Source: an uncultured bacterium
Lineage (GTDB): Bacteria; Bacillota; Clostridia; TANB77; CAG-508
Length of the DNA: 6,065 nucleotides
NCBI GenBank assembly: GCA_905215845.1
Contig: CAJMRU010000062.1
Coordinates: 1 to 6,065 of the forward strand
Direction: 5' to 3'
Below are positions 1 through 5,333 of this stretch, piece after piece (the stretch's first letter is position 1; each line of letters starts with the position of its first letter). Below the pieces are notes generated by a model. It ran no database searches, had not been told where the DNA came from, and saw only the letters and a list, made by a program, of their open reading frames with translations. The position numbers were made by a program, and so were the translations under genes.

Positions 1-423
1 AGACATTTTATTTTTGTTGTACTCTTTTTGCATAATTCTTATTGATCTATCAATAGTTTTCTGTATTGCTCCATATCCTCTATTTTTTTTTGTAGCTATT
101 TCTTCAATGCTCATCATTTGATAAAATCTCATATCAATAATATCCTGGTTATATTTCTTTAATGTTTTTACTAAGTCCTCCACTATTTTTAATTTTATTT
201 CCGTTTTTGTTATGTACCATTTTTTATTATTTATTTTTTCTTGTTTTTCTGCAATATAGTTTTCTATACTTGAGCTTGTAAATCCCTTTGCTTTTGGCAT
301 ACCATCTAAATTGGAACTTTTTGCATCTAATACTTCATTTTCTAGCTCTTGTATCTCTCCTTTTACAATAGTTATACTTGCTTTTAATGAATTATAATTC
401 TCTAATACTTCTTGAACTTTCAT
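1..423 (-). CDS. Sigma-70 region-4-like phage transcriptional regulator, 3' end cut by the window edge
   Basis: The frame is open from an ATG at 423 to base 1 with no stop, giving 141 residues; the C-terminus lies outside the window. An AGGAGG at 437-432 sits 8 bases before the ATG. Residues 1-35 form a charged helix, followed by a G-M-P-K turn (about 41-44) and a second long charged helix (about 53-90). Residues 93-134 resemble sigma-70 region 4: the DIIDMRFY segment, then S-I-E-E-I-A and a likely recognition helix before the R-I-M-Q end. This layout matches the DUF1492-type or ArpU-like phage regulators that often sit just before the terminase genes of Firmicute phages. The inferred role is binding promoter DNA or RNA polymerase to turn on late genes. 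It is the last gene visible in the operon. The family call rests on pattern recognition of motif order and length. Confidence 0.8.
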   Translation of the reverse strand, partial: MKVQEVLENYNSLKASITIVKGEIQELENEVLDAKSSNLDGMPKAKGFTSSSIENYIAEKQEKINNKKWYITKTEIKLKIVEDLVKTLKKYNQDIIDMRFYQMMSIEEIATKKNRGYGAIQKTIDRSIRIMQKEYNKNKMS

Positions 424-431
424 CTTATGTA

Positions 432-437
432 CCTCCT
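432..437 (-). promoter_or_regulatory. Shine-Dalgarno fused to upstream stop codon
   Basis: AGGAGG reads on the minus strand 8 bases before the sigma-like start. The TAG stop of the 54-aa membrane gene (438-436) provides the first bases of the site, as TAGGAGG. Ribosomes ending on the small gene would therefore sit on the next initiation site, which suggests coupled translation. Confidence 0.85.
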
Positions 438-600
438 ATATTTTAAATATTATGAATGTTAATACAATACTAACAACTATTTCTACTAAATTGATAATCT
501 TATCTTTGCTGGTTATATATTTATTATTCATCCCATCCACTATTTTAGATATAGCATAAATTCCAACAAAAAATATAAATATTGCCTTAACTATTGCCAT
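436..600 (-). CDS. Small two-helix membrane protein (54 aa)
   Basis: The ATG at 600 is preceded by AAGGAGGTG (about 616-608) at normal spacing, and the frame closes with TAG at 438-436. The protein has two hydrophobic stretches, at about residues 4-19 (V-K-A-I-F-I-F-F-V-G-I) and 38-53 (L-V-E-I-V-V-S-I-V-L-T-F-I-I-F). A short polar loop of about 18 residues with several Lys and Asp separates them. This predicts a helical-hairpin inner-membrane protein. It lacks the length and charged C-terminal tail typical of a holin, and holins normally sit with the lysis genes, so that label is not supported. It lies between the palindrome and the sigma-like gene. No family is recognised. The strong SD, the join to the next gene and the clean hydrophobic pattern support it as a real gene. 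Confidence 0.75.
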   Translation of the reverse strand: MAIVKAIFIFFVGIYAISKIVDGMNNKYITSKDKIINLVEIVVSIVLTFIIFKI

Positions 601-650
601 TTGTAAGCACCTCCTTGTTTCTAGGATATTGTGTTCGTTTTATATAGTTT

Positions 651-676
651 GTAAGTAAATAAATTTGTTTACTTAC
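651..676. repeat. Perfect 9-bp inverted repeat in an intergenic gap
   Basis: GTAAGTAAA at 651-659 and its exact reverse complement at 668-676 flank an 8-base AT-rich centre. The right arm overlaps the stop codon (675-673) of the 81-aa gene. The 72-bp gap around it is the longest non-coding stretch inside the operon. No T-run follows the stem on the transcribed strand, so an intrinsic terminator is unlikely. It could be a dimeric repressor or activator operator, or an RNA hairpin that stabilises or processes the transcript. The symmetry is seen directly; the function is inferred. Confidence 0.55.
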
Positions 677-918
677 TTATTAAATTGATTTATTTTTATC
701 ATTTGAACCATAAATTCTGCTGATTTTAGTTCAATCTTTTTCATTATCTTTTCTGCCTTTTCTTCATCATCTTCATTGTTTAATTCCTCTAATAGTTTTA
801 CAACACTTTTCAATATATTTGAACATTTTTGAAAACAACCTTGCAACTCTTTTATTTCTGCAATTTCTTTTTCGTTATCTCTATCTAATGCTTTAATCAT
901 TTTATTTATTTCATCCAT
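673..918 (-). CDS. Small charged helical protein of unknown function (81 aa)
   Basis: Two in-frame ATGs lie at 924 and 918. The AGGAGG at 932-927 is only 2 bases from the first but 8 from the second, so 918 is chosen (start M-D-E-I-N-K). The protein is rich in Lys and Glu with regular hydrophobic spacing. It probably forms helices or a coiled coil at about residues 3-46 and 52-76, joined by an acidic linker (N-N-E-D-D-E-E). Cys28 and Cys32 form a C-x3-C pair, too little on its own for a zinc site. It has no signal peptide or membrane segment. It follows the membrane-ParB fusion gene with overlapping stop and SD signals. No family is recognised, and a structural or adaptor role is only a guess. 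Confidence 0.75.
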   Translation of the reverse strand: MDEINKMIKALDRDNEKEIAEIKELQGCFQKCSNILKSVVKLLEELNNEDDEEKAEKIMKKIELKSAEFMVQMIKINQFNK

Positions 919-926
919 TACCATTA

Positions 927-932
927 CCTCCT
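927..932 (-). promoter_or_regulatory. Shine-Dalgarno deciding the start of the 81-aa gene
   Basis: AGGAGG lies 8 bases from the ATG at 918 and only 2 from the ATG at 924, so it selects the downstream start. It shares bases with the TAG stop (933-931) of the preceding gene. Confidence 0.8.
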
Positions 933-1422
933 ATTTAACCTGAACCTGAATATTGTTAAAATTATATTTTTTAGCGATTAAGTATGATGTATAGCCATCT
1001 ATCAAATTATTATCTTTATCAACAATAATTGGTACTGCAAATTGTTTATATGTATTGTAATACCCTATTCTGTTTTTCATTTTTCTTGGATTAGGTTTTC
1101 TAAAATCCTTAGGTATTTTAATATCTGATACTTTTATTATTTTTGTTTTTCTATTAATATATTTTAATAAATCGTCAATCATATTGTCTTGTGCTTTAAT
1201 ATACTCATCTTGACTATCTATTATTGCTTCTTTTCCTTTTAAAAGTTTAGCATTACAATATTCCATTACTGCAATATTTATCCATAATAAGGAAACAATT
1301 ATCCATATTACTTCTTTTTCAAATACTGCTACACCTATTTCAAAAATCGCCATTAAAACATAAAATACAATCATCCATTTATTTCTTTTATTTAACTTTG
1401 TCATTTCTTCCCAAGTTTTCAT
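931..1422 (-). CDS. Two-helix membrane anchor joined to a ParB-like domain (163 aa)
   Basis: The open frame extends upstream to 1485, but GGAGGT at 1437-1432 is 9 bases from the ATG at 1422. That start also leaves a 5-base gap after the upstream stop (1430-1428), so M-K-T-W-E-E is taken as the start. Residues 16-34 and 38-53 are hydrophobic, predicting two transmembrane helices. Residues 60-92 are a charged, probably coiled-coil linker. Residues 94-163 look like a small ParB-like (ParB/sulfiredoxin fold) domain: V-S-D-I-K-I-P near 98-104, then P-I-I-V-D near 131-135, then the signature D-G-Y (142-144) followed by Y-L-I-A-K-K. The classical ParB G-E-R-R box is not seen, so CTPase or nuclease activity should not be assumed. 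Stand-alone versions of this short domain are familiar in clostridial phages; the membrane anchor is unusual. The partner is unknown. Confidence 0.75.
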   Translation of the reverse strand: MKTWEEMTKLNKRNKWMIVFYVLMAIFEIGVAVFEKEVIWIIVSLLWINIAVMEYCNAKLLKGKEAIIDSQDEYIKAQDNMIDDLLKYINRKTKIIKVSDIKIPKDFRKPNPRKMKNRIGYYNTYKQFAVPIIVDKDNNLIDGYTSYLIAKKYNFNNIQVQVK

Positions 1423-1427
1423 TTTCT

Positions 1428-1865
1428 TTATACCTCCACCCATTTCAACTTTTCTTGTTTTTCTTTTGGATTCCATTGTTTCCAAATTTCCTCACTATAT
1501 TTTATCAATTTCATTCTTTTTTTATCGTATTCTGTTACACAATATTCATTAGCTTTGAATCTTTCATTGAAACCACAAAATAGATTCATTAAATCTTCAA
1601 TTGGACTTCCTGTACTTTTTATTGGTTTTGCATAAATACCATAAGTCTTATTTAACTTTTCATCTGTTTCAAATATTGCACATACATCAAATGTTGCTAT
1701 TCCACTTAAAAAGTGCATTGCTTCTTCGGGAGTAAAATCTTCTATATTTAAGAAACAAAACCCTACTGAATTTGTTTTTCCATTATGCTTTTTATCATTT
1801 TTCAAAGTAAAATTATTTCTATATTTTTCAAATTCTACCTTTGACATAAATCTAAATACTTTCAA
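1428..1865 (-). CDS. Conserved phage protein of unknown function, probable TTG start (145 aa)
   Basis: The longest frame begins at 1886, but its AGGAGG (1877-1872) lies inside that extension and points to a TTG at 1865, 6 bases downstream. The resulting M-K-V-F-R-F-M-S start looks like a conserved N-terminus that I associate with clostridial phage proteins. The first ATG after it (1847) is 24 bases from the SD. Visible features are R5 in F-R-F-M-S, T-N-S-V-G-F-C-F-L (31-39), E-E-A-M-H-F-L-S-G-I (47-56), A-I-F-E-T-D (63-68), N-E-Y-C-V-T-E-Y (106-113) and a Trp-rich end (W128, W131, W142). The spaced R, S and E residues faintly recall the ADP-ribosyltransferase fold, but this is unproven. The gene overlaps the preceding one by 14 bases. 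Function is unknown. Confidence 0.75.
   Translation of the reverse strand: MKVFRFMSKVEFEKYRNNFTLKNDKKHNGKTNSVGFCFLNIEDFTPEEAMHFLSGIATFDVCAIFETDEKLNKTYGIYAKPIKSTGSPIEDLMNLFCGFNERFKANEYCVTEYDKKRMKLIKYSEEIWKQWNPKEKQEKLKWVEV
1432..1437 (-). promoter_or_regulatory. Shine-Dalgarno deciding the start of the membrane-ParB gene
   Basis: GGAGGT sits 9 bases before the ATG at 1422 and lies within the last codons of the upstream gene. It rejects the 21-residue longer reading that begins at 1485, for which no comparable site is placed. Confidence 0.8.
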
Positions 1866-2298
1866 AGTAAACCTCCTTGACATCATATCCTGTTTGTTTT
1901 AATTCTTTTTTTGTTATAACTTTTATAATATTCAATTGTTCTAAACTATAAAAATTTGCTCCTAAACCTCCTTGATATTTTGTTACTCTCGACATATATA
2001 CAGCTGAAGAATTTTTAGTTCTACAAAAAATCAAATCTCCCTCTTCTAATACATCAGATATCTTTTTACCATGTTTAGCAATCCAATTAACAATTCCTTT
2101 ATCGCTTTTATATCCATTTCTTTTTTCAAAAGCTATCAATTTTCGATTTCCTTGTGTTTCAATAATATTAATTATTTTGTCTATTGTCCCATCTTTAAAT
2201 CTTACATATTCTTCTGGTTCTATTTCATCATAATAACAACCACTACATCCCATTTTTTCTACTCTGCAATGTTGCCATTCTTTGTCTGTACATTTCAT
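1852..2298 (-). CDS. Cys-rich N-terminal phage protein of unknown function (148 aa)
   Basis: The ATG at 2298 overlaps the TGA of the RecU-like gene (ATGA), and AGGAGG at 2313-2308 lies 9 bases upstream. Four cysteines near the N-terminus (C3, C11, C18, C21; spacing C-x7-C-x6-C-x2-C) could hold one zinc or an iron-sulfur cluster. The remainder looks beta-rich, with two similar turns: E-Y-V-R-F-K-D-G (about 30-37) and E-E-G-D-L-I-F (about 85-91). The segment V-N-W-I-A-K-H-G-K-K before the second turn and V-I-T-K-K-E-L near the end resemble an unnamed family I associate with clostridial phages. No catalytic motif is seen. It sits directly after the nuclease gene and overlaps the next gene by 14 bases. 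A nucleic-acid or metal-binding accessory role is inference. Confidence 0.8.
   Translation of the reverse strand: MKCTDKEWQHCRVEKMGCSGCYYDEIEPEEYVRFKDGTIDKIINIIETQGNRKLIAFEKRNGYKSDKGIVNWIAKHGKKISDVLEEGDLIFCRTKNSSAVYMSRVTKYQGGLGANFYSLEQLNIIKVITKKELKQTGYDVKEVYFESI
1872..1877 (-). promoter_or_regulatory. Shine-Dalgarno supporting a TTG start
   Basis: AGGAGG is followed after 6 bases by TTG at 1865-1863. The ATGs at 1886 and 1883 lie upstream of or against the site, and the next ATG (1847) is too far away. It lies inside the end of the 148-aa gene. Confidence 0.7.
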
Positions 2299-2717
2299 TT
2301 ACTTTTTCCTCCTAGTATATTTATTAAATCCCAACTTGGATTTCCTTCTGCAGATATTGTCTTGCTTCCGCTTCTTAATGTTGCTATTGCTGTATCTACA
2401 TCTATCATTCTTACATCAGAGCCCTCAAAACATATTAAGAAATATGCTTTGAGACCTGCATTTTTACATTTTTTCATTTCATTGCATTGTTTTATATCTT
2501 TATCAACCATGTGCCATTTTCTATTCTTACATTCTTTTGCATCAAATACTGCTTTGTAATTTGATAGAAATATCTCATAATCAAAAGGCTCTCCTTTTAT
2601 GTAAGTTCCATCTTGTAATCTCTCTGGATAATTTTTGTGTGCATGTCCACCTATTGATTCTACATAATCACATACTTTTTTAATTTGATTTTCAAATATG
2701 TATCCTCTTCTTGGCAT
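2295..2717 (-). CDS. RecU-like Holliday junction resolvase family nuclease (140 aa)
   Basis: The ATG at 2717 follows AGGTG (2727-2723), which is fused to the TAG stop of the preceding gene. The nuclease pattern is clear: E9 in G-Y-I-F-E, then K28-N29 after a Gly-Gly, then G-E-P-F-D-Y (42-47, with D46), then F-D-A-K-E (58-62, with D59 and K61). Q77 follows, with an N-A-G-L-K-A-Y-F-L-I segment at 86-95. RecU carries the equivalent D-Y-x-G ... F-E-A-K-E-T and downstream Gln, so a PD-(D/E)XK resolvase is the best fit. At 140 aa it is shorter than host RecU (around 200), as usual for phage versions. It would cleave four-way junctions made during replication, recombination or before packaging. A broader PD-(D/E)XK endonuclease role cannot be excluded. 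Confidence 0.85.
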   Translation of the reverse strand: MPRRGYIFENQIKKVCDYVESIGGHAHKNYPERLQDGTYIKGEPFDYEIFLSNYKAVFDAKECKNRKWHMVDKDIKQCNEMKKCKNAGLKAYFLICFEGSDVRMIDVDTAIATLRSGSKTISAEGNPSWDLINILGGKSK

Positions 2718-2725
2718 TTAATCAC

Positions 2726-3070
2726 CTACAATCTTTTTATAATATTATTTACTAATTCTGCTAATTTTGTAACAGTAGGTTCTCCACCTATGTTCAATTT
2801 TTCTGCAATATATCCTCCTGCCTTATCACTATCACCAATATCAAAGCCAAATGCTCCATTTCCGATAATAGAAACATATAATTCATTACCTCTCAAACCT
2901 CTTTGAAGCATACCTTTTTTATAAGGTATATAATTAAATAACAAATCCAAGTGTGTATATTTTTCGTCTGTCCAACCTATAATTACACTTCTAAAATTTA
3001 TCAAATTTTCTGTAATTCTATTATAAGTATTTTCTCCATTTACTACTTCTCCATAATTATCAAAATCCAT
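2726..3070 (-). CDS. Phage protein of unknown function between helicase and resolvase (114 aa)
   Basis: The frame can be extended to a GTG at 3079, but AGGTGG at 3081-3076 is 5 bases before the ATG at 3070, so M-D-F-D-N-Y is the start. It is a soluble, mixed alpha-beta protein. Notable segments are G-E-V-V-N-G-E-N-T-Y (7-16), V-I-I-G-W-T-D (29-35), T-H-L-D-L-L-F-N-Y (39-47), the glycine-rich I-I-G-N-G-A-F-G-F (68-76) and a helical C-terminus (L-A-E-L-V-N-N-I-I). I recognise the pattern as a recurring hypothetical protein of Firmicute phages with no assigned function. It begins 9 bases after the helicase stop and its own stop is built into the nuclease SD, which suggests a replication or repair accessory. 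No catalytic or metal-binding motif is obvious. Confidence 0.75.
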   Translation of the reverse strand: MDFDNYGEVVNGENTYNRITENLINFRSVIIGWTDEKYTHLDLLFNYIPYKKGMLQRGLRGNELYVSIIGNGAFGFDIGDSDKAGGYIAEKLNIGGEPTVTKLAELVNNIIKRL

Positions 3071-3079
3071 ATTTACCAC

Positions 3080-4582
3080 CTACCTACAAAATAATCTATT
3101 TAAAATTTGTGAAGCCTGCATCTTATTTAAATTATCTGTGTCAAAATCTTTCATAAACTTTTTAATTTGATTTATCTGTTTTTCACTTGCTGGTACTCTT
3201 CCCCATTTTTTTATCAATTCAATATTCCAAATATACTCATAGTCAGCACAGTTTTCTTTCAGATATAAATACACTTCATCAAAAGCCTTTTGCATACTTA
3301 CTTTTTTACCACCTAGTGTTGTTTTTCCAAGTTCGTCTTGTGCTGGAATCCTTATTTTTCTTTTTGGGATACTTACTACCATATCTCCATTTGGCATTTT
3401 GAAATAATTAACCCCATGTGTGTTGTATTCTTGTTCTTTTGCCCAGATATTTACTATTTCTATATTTCTTATCCAACTTGATGGACAATCTGCTTTTTTA
3501 GTTATCAATTCTGGTAGATCAAAAAGGTCTCCTTGTATTTCATCTTGTTTGCTTGCTGGAACAGTATTTAAGTCTATTCCTAATAAAGATGGTGCTGTAC
3601 ACAAATTTGCTCTGCCTGTTGTACCTACTAAATCTATCAAAGTAAGTTTTTCTTTTCCTGGATAAAGTCTTAATCCTCTTCCTACCATTTGTGTATATAA
3701 ACTACTATTACTTGTTGGTCTTGCAATCATGACAGTTTCAACAAGAGGCATATCTGTTCCTTCAGTAAATATCATACAATTAACAAGTACAGGTATTTCT
3801 CGATTTGTAAACTTTTGTATTAATTCATCTCTATTTTTAGTTTTTGCTGTTACTGCAACAGCTCCTGGTATTTTTTTCGCTATTGCTTCAGCATGATTCA
3901 CACTACAAGCAAAAATTAAAGTTTGTCCTTTTGCATATTTTTTATATGCTTCAGCTATTGCATTATTTAATACATCTTGATTCATTACTTCTTCTAATTC
4001 TCCTGGTGCAAAATCTCCCATTCTCTTTGCTACCTTTGAAATATCATATCCAATATTTACTCTCATGCAATAAATGTCAGTTAAGTATTTATTTTGTATT
4101 GCCCATTTAATATCTCTTTCAAAAATTATATCTTGAAATATATCATCTAGTCTTACATTATCACCTCTGTTTGGTGTTGCTGTAAAACCTAAATGCAATC
4201 TTGGTTTAAAATATTGATATATTTTCCTGTAAGAATTAGCTGCAGCATGATGTGCTTCATCTGTTATTATCATATCGAAGTCATCTGACTTGAATTTATC
4301 TAACCTATGTGTTAAACTCATTACTGAAGCAATTACGACTGGCTCGTTGTTGCTTTTATGATTGCCCATCTCAATTCCAACTGGACAGTCATAGTATTTT
4401 ACAGGTTGTGTAACTAGTTCTTCTCTGTGTGCTAGGACTAGTACACGACCTTTTCTTTTTATGTTTGTAAAAGTTGCTGTTTTACCGCATCCAGTTGCCA
4501 TTTGTATTAAATATGATCCTGGTTCTAATTTATCAATCAAGTCTAAACATTCCTTTTGGTAATCTCTTAATTCTAAATGCAC
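3080..4582 (-). CDS. DEAD/DEAH-box superfamily 2 helicase (500 aa)
   Basis: All core SF2 motifs are present in order: R-D-Y-Q (6-9), Walker A A-T-G-C-G-K-T (29-35), L-A-H-R-E-E-L (50-56), D-E-A-H (108-111), F-T-A-T-P-N-R (133-139), T-L-I-F-A-C-S (221-227), T-E-G-T-D-M-P (273-279) and Q-M-V-G-R-G-L-R (298-305). The protein should therefore use ATP to move along or remodel nucleic acid. The layout resembles the phage DEAD/DEAH helicases of Firmicutes, related to the RecG/UvrB/SSL2-like group. The C-terminal third (about 330-500) has no catalytic motif and ends in a small helical region with E-K-Q-I-N-Q-I-K-K-F and Q-A-S-Q-I-L, probably for DNA or partner binding. The start is GTG, with AAGGAG at 4600-4595 a rather long 12 bases away, and it overlaps the zinc-ribbon gene by 10 bases. 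No truncation is seen. Confidence 0.95.
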   Translation of the reverse strand: MHLELRDYQKECLDLIDKLEPGSYLIQMATGCGKTATFTNIKRKGRVLVLAHREELVTQPVKYYDCPVGIEMGNHKSNNEPVVIASVMSLTHRLDKFKSDDFDMIITDEAHHAAANSYRKIYQYFKPRLHLGFTATPNRGDNVRLDDIFQDIIFERDIKWAIQNKYLTDIYCMRVNIGYDISKVAKRMGDFAPGELEEVMNQDVLNNAIAEAYKKYAKGQTLIFACSVNHAEAIAKKIPGAVAVTAKTKNRDELIQKFTNREIPVLVNCMIFTEGTDMPLVETVMIARPTSNSSLYTQMVGRGLRLYPGKEKLTLIDLVGTTGRANLCTAPSLLGIDLNTVPASKQDEIQGDLFDLPELITKKADCPSSWIRNIEIVNIWAKEQEYNTHGVNYFKMPNGDMVVSIPKRKIRIPAQDELGKTTLGGKKVSMQKAFDEVYLYLKENCADYEYIWNIELIKKWGRVPASEKQINQIKKFMKDFDTDNLNKMQASQILNRLFCR

Positions 4583-4986
4583 TTAAATATCTCACTCCTT
4601 CCGTTTTTATAATTTTCTATTCTTTCTTGTGCAAGTCTTATTGTTTCTTCACATTCTTCTTTTTCAAACATACCAATATGTGTATATTCTCTTGAAATTC
4701 CTAATTGTTCAGCTAACCATCCATAAGCTTTATATCTTGTTGTAATTCTTAATGGTTTTCTCCAAATTTGGTCAAACCAATAATGTGCTGTTTTTCTCCA
4801 TTGTCTTAATTCATCATCTGCTAAAGTTCCAAGAGGTTCATCAGTTCCAGGATGCACTCCTACAAAAGCTCCACAATTTCTGCAAAGATAACATTTACCT
4901 GCTCCATATTCTCTGCCATATATTTCTGCATTTGATGTATAAACAACTGGACTTCCACAATATCTACATATTTTTGGTTTTTGCAT
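4573..4986 (-). CDS. Zinc-ribbon phage protein, DUF3268-like (137 aa)
   Basis: The ATG at 4986 follows GAGGAG (about 5000-4995) with 8-base spacing. Two C-x2-C knuckles, C-R-Y-C-G (7-11) and C-R-N-C-G (32-39 region, following Y-G-R-E-Y-G), form a four-Cys zinc ribbon. Next come V-G-V-H-P-G-T and P-L-G-T-L-A (about 42-56), L-R-Q-W-R-K-T-A-H (60-68), F-D-Q-I-W (71-75) and Y-K-A-Y-G-W-L-A (85-92), with T-H-I-G-M-F (about 102-107). This ordered set matches the zinc-finger-containing DUF3268 family common in phages. Its biochemical function is unknown; nucleic-acid binding is a reasonable inference. It overlaps the start of the helicase gene by 10 bases, so the two are probably translated together. 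The gene is complete. Confidence 0.88.
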   Translation of the reverse strand: MQKPKICRYCGSPVVYTSNAEIYGREYGAGKCYLCRNCGAFVGVHPGTDEPLGTLADDELRQWRKTAHYWFDQIWRKPLRITTRYKAYGWLAEQLGISREYTHIGMFEKEECEETIRLAQERIENYKNGRSEIFKCI

Positions 4987-4988
4987 CT

Positions 4989-5081
4989 TTATTTCTCCTC
5001 ATCTCTTTCTATTTGTAAAATGCACATTAAAGTAATTCCTATAAAAGTTCCAATTAATAATCCACTTAAAAATTCAACCAT
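4989..5081 (-). CDS. Thirty-residue single-pass membrane peptide, DUF3789-like
   Basis: The ATG at 5081 has AAGGAG at 5096-5091 with 9-base spacing, and the frame ends with TAA at 4991-4989. The peptide begins M-V-E-F-L-S-G-L-L-I-G, continues through a Gly-, Ile- and Thr-rich hydrophobic helix (about residues 4-22, with L-M-C-I-L-Q), and ends in a charged tail (I-E-R-D-E-E-K). That composition, the length and the M-C-x-L-Q exit from the membrane match DUF3789, a tiny protein family of Firmicute phages with unknown function. Its SD lies in the final codons of the upstream gene, and its own tail carries the SD of the zinc-ribbon gene. It is easy to miss because of its size. Two bases separate its stop from the next ATG. 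Confidence 0.85.
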   Translation of the reverse strand: MVEFLSGLLIGTFIGITLMCILQIERDEEK

Positions 5082-5087
5082 TCTCTA

Positions 5088-5333
5088 TCACTCCTTTGGC
5101 ATTTCATAAACAGGTAAGTACAATCCATTTGGTTGTCCTATTTTCATATTTTCCCAATTTTTATATCTAGTTATTATTTCTTGCAATACTTCTTTAGCTC
5201 TTTGTTCAGTTGCATATTCACCTAACAAATATAATCTTCCAGAATTACCTTCTACCATAATTCTATTGATACTTTCTATACTTAACTCTAATCTTTCCGT
5301 TGCTAATTTTTTATTTTGACTCAAAATTAACAT
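5088..5333 (-). CDS. Small conserved phage protein of unknown function (81 aa)
   Basis: The frame opens at an ATG at 5345, but AGGAGG (5351-5346) directly abuts that codon, leaving no spacing. The ATG at 5333, 12 bases from the site, is preferred and yields M-L-I-L-S-Q-N-K. That beginning, together with R-L-Y-L-L-G-E-Y-A-T-E-Q-R-A-K-E-V-L-Q-E-I (about residues 33-53), matches a recurring small phage family that I recognise only as hypothetical. The protein looks like a compact beta-sheet with one amphipathic helix and a short C-terminal strand (Y-L-P-V-Y-E-M). It overlaps the upstream gene by 23 bases. Its last codons hold the SD for the 30-aa membrane peptide, and the TGA directly follows that site. 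No catalytic residues stand out, and the exact start remains somewhat uncertain. Confidence 0.75.
   Translation of the reverse strand: MLILSQNKKLATERLELSIESINRIMVEGNSGRLYLLGEYATEQRAKEVLQEIITRYKNWENMKIGQPNGLYLPVYEMPKE

Noticed and set aside
436..600. Holin
   Set aside because: Two membrane helices fit, but there is no neighbouring endolysin and the place is within a replication and regulation operon.
601..650. Promoter before the 54-aa membrane gene (TATATAAAA string)
   Set aside because: No -35-like hexamer is found 16-18 bases upstream, and such strings are frequent in DNA this rich in A and T.
651..676. Inverted repeat as an intrinsic terminator
   Set aside because: The stem is AT-rich and no T-run follows it on the transcribed strand, and a gene with a strong SD begins soon after.
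1423..1485. Longer N-terminus for the membrane-ParB gene
   Set aside because: It would overlap the upstream gene by 58 bases, and the good SD lies inside it, pointing to the ATG at 1422.
1800..1871. Exact 12-bp direct repeat (TTTCAAAGTAAA at 1800-1811 and 1860-1871)
   Set aside because: Both copies are within coding sequence and encode the short F-T-L-K string. Only one has an SD, so this looks like chance in a biased sequence.
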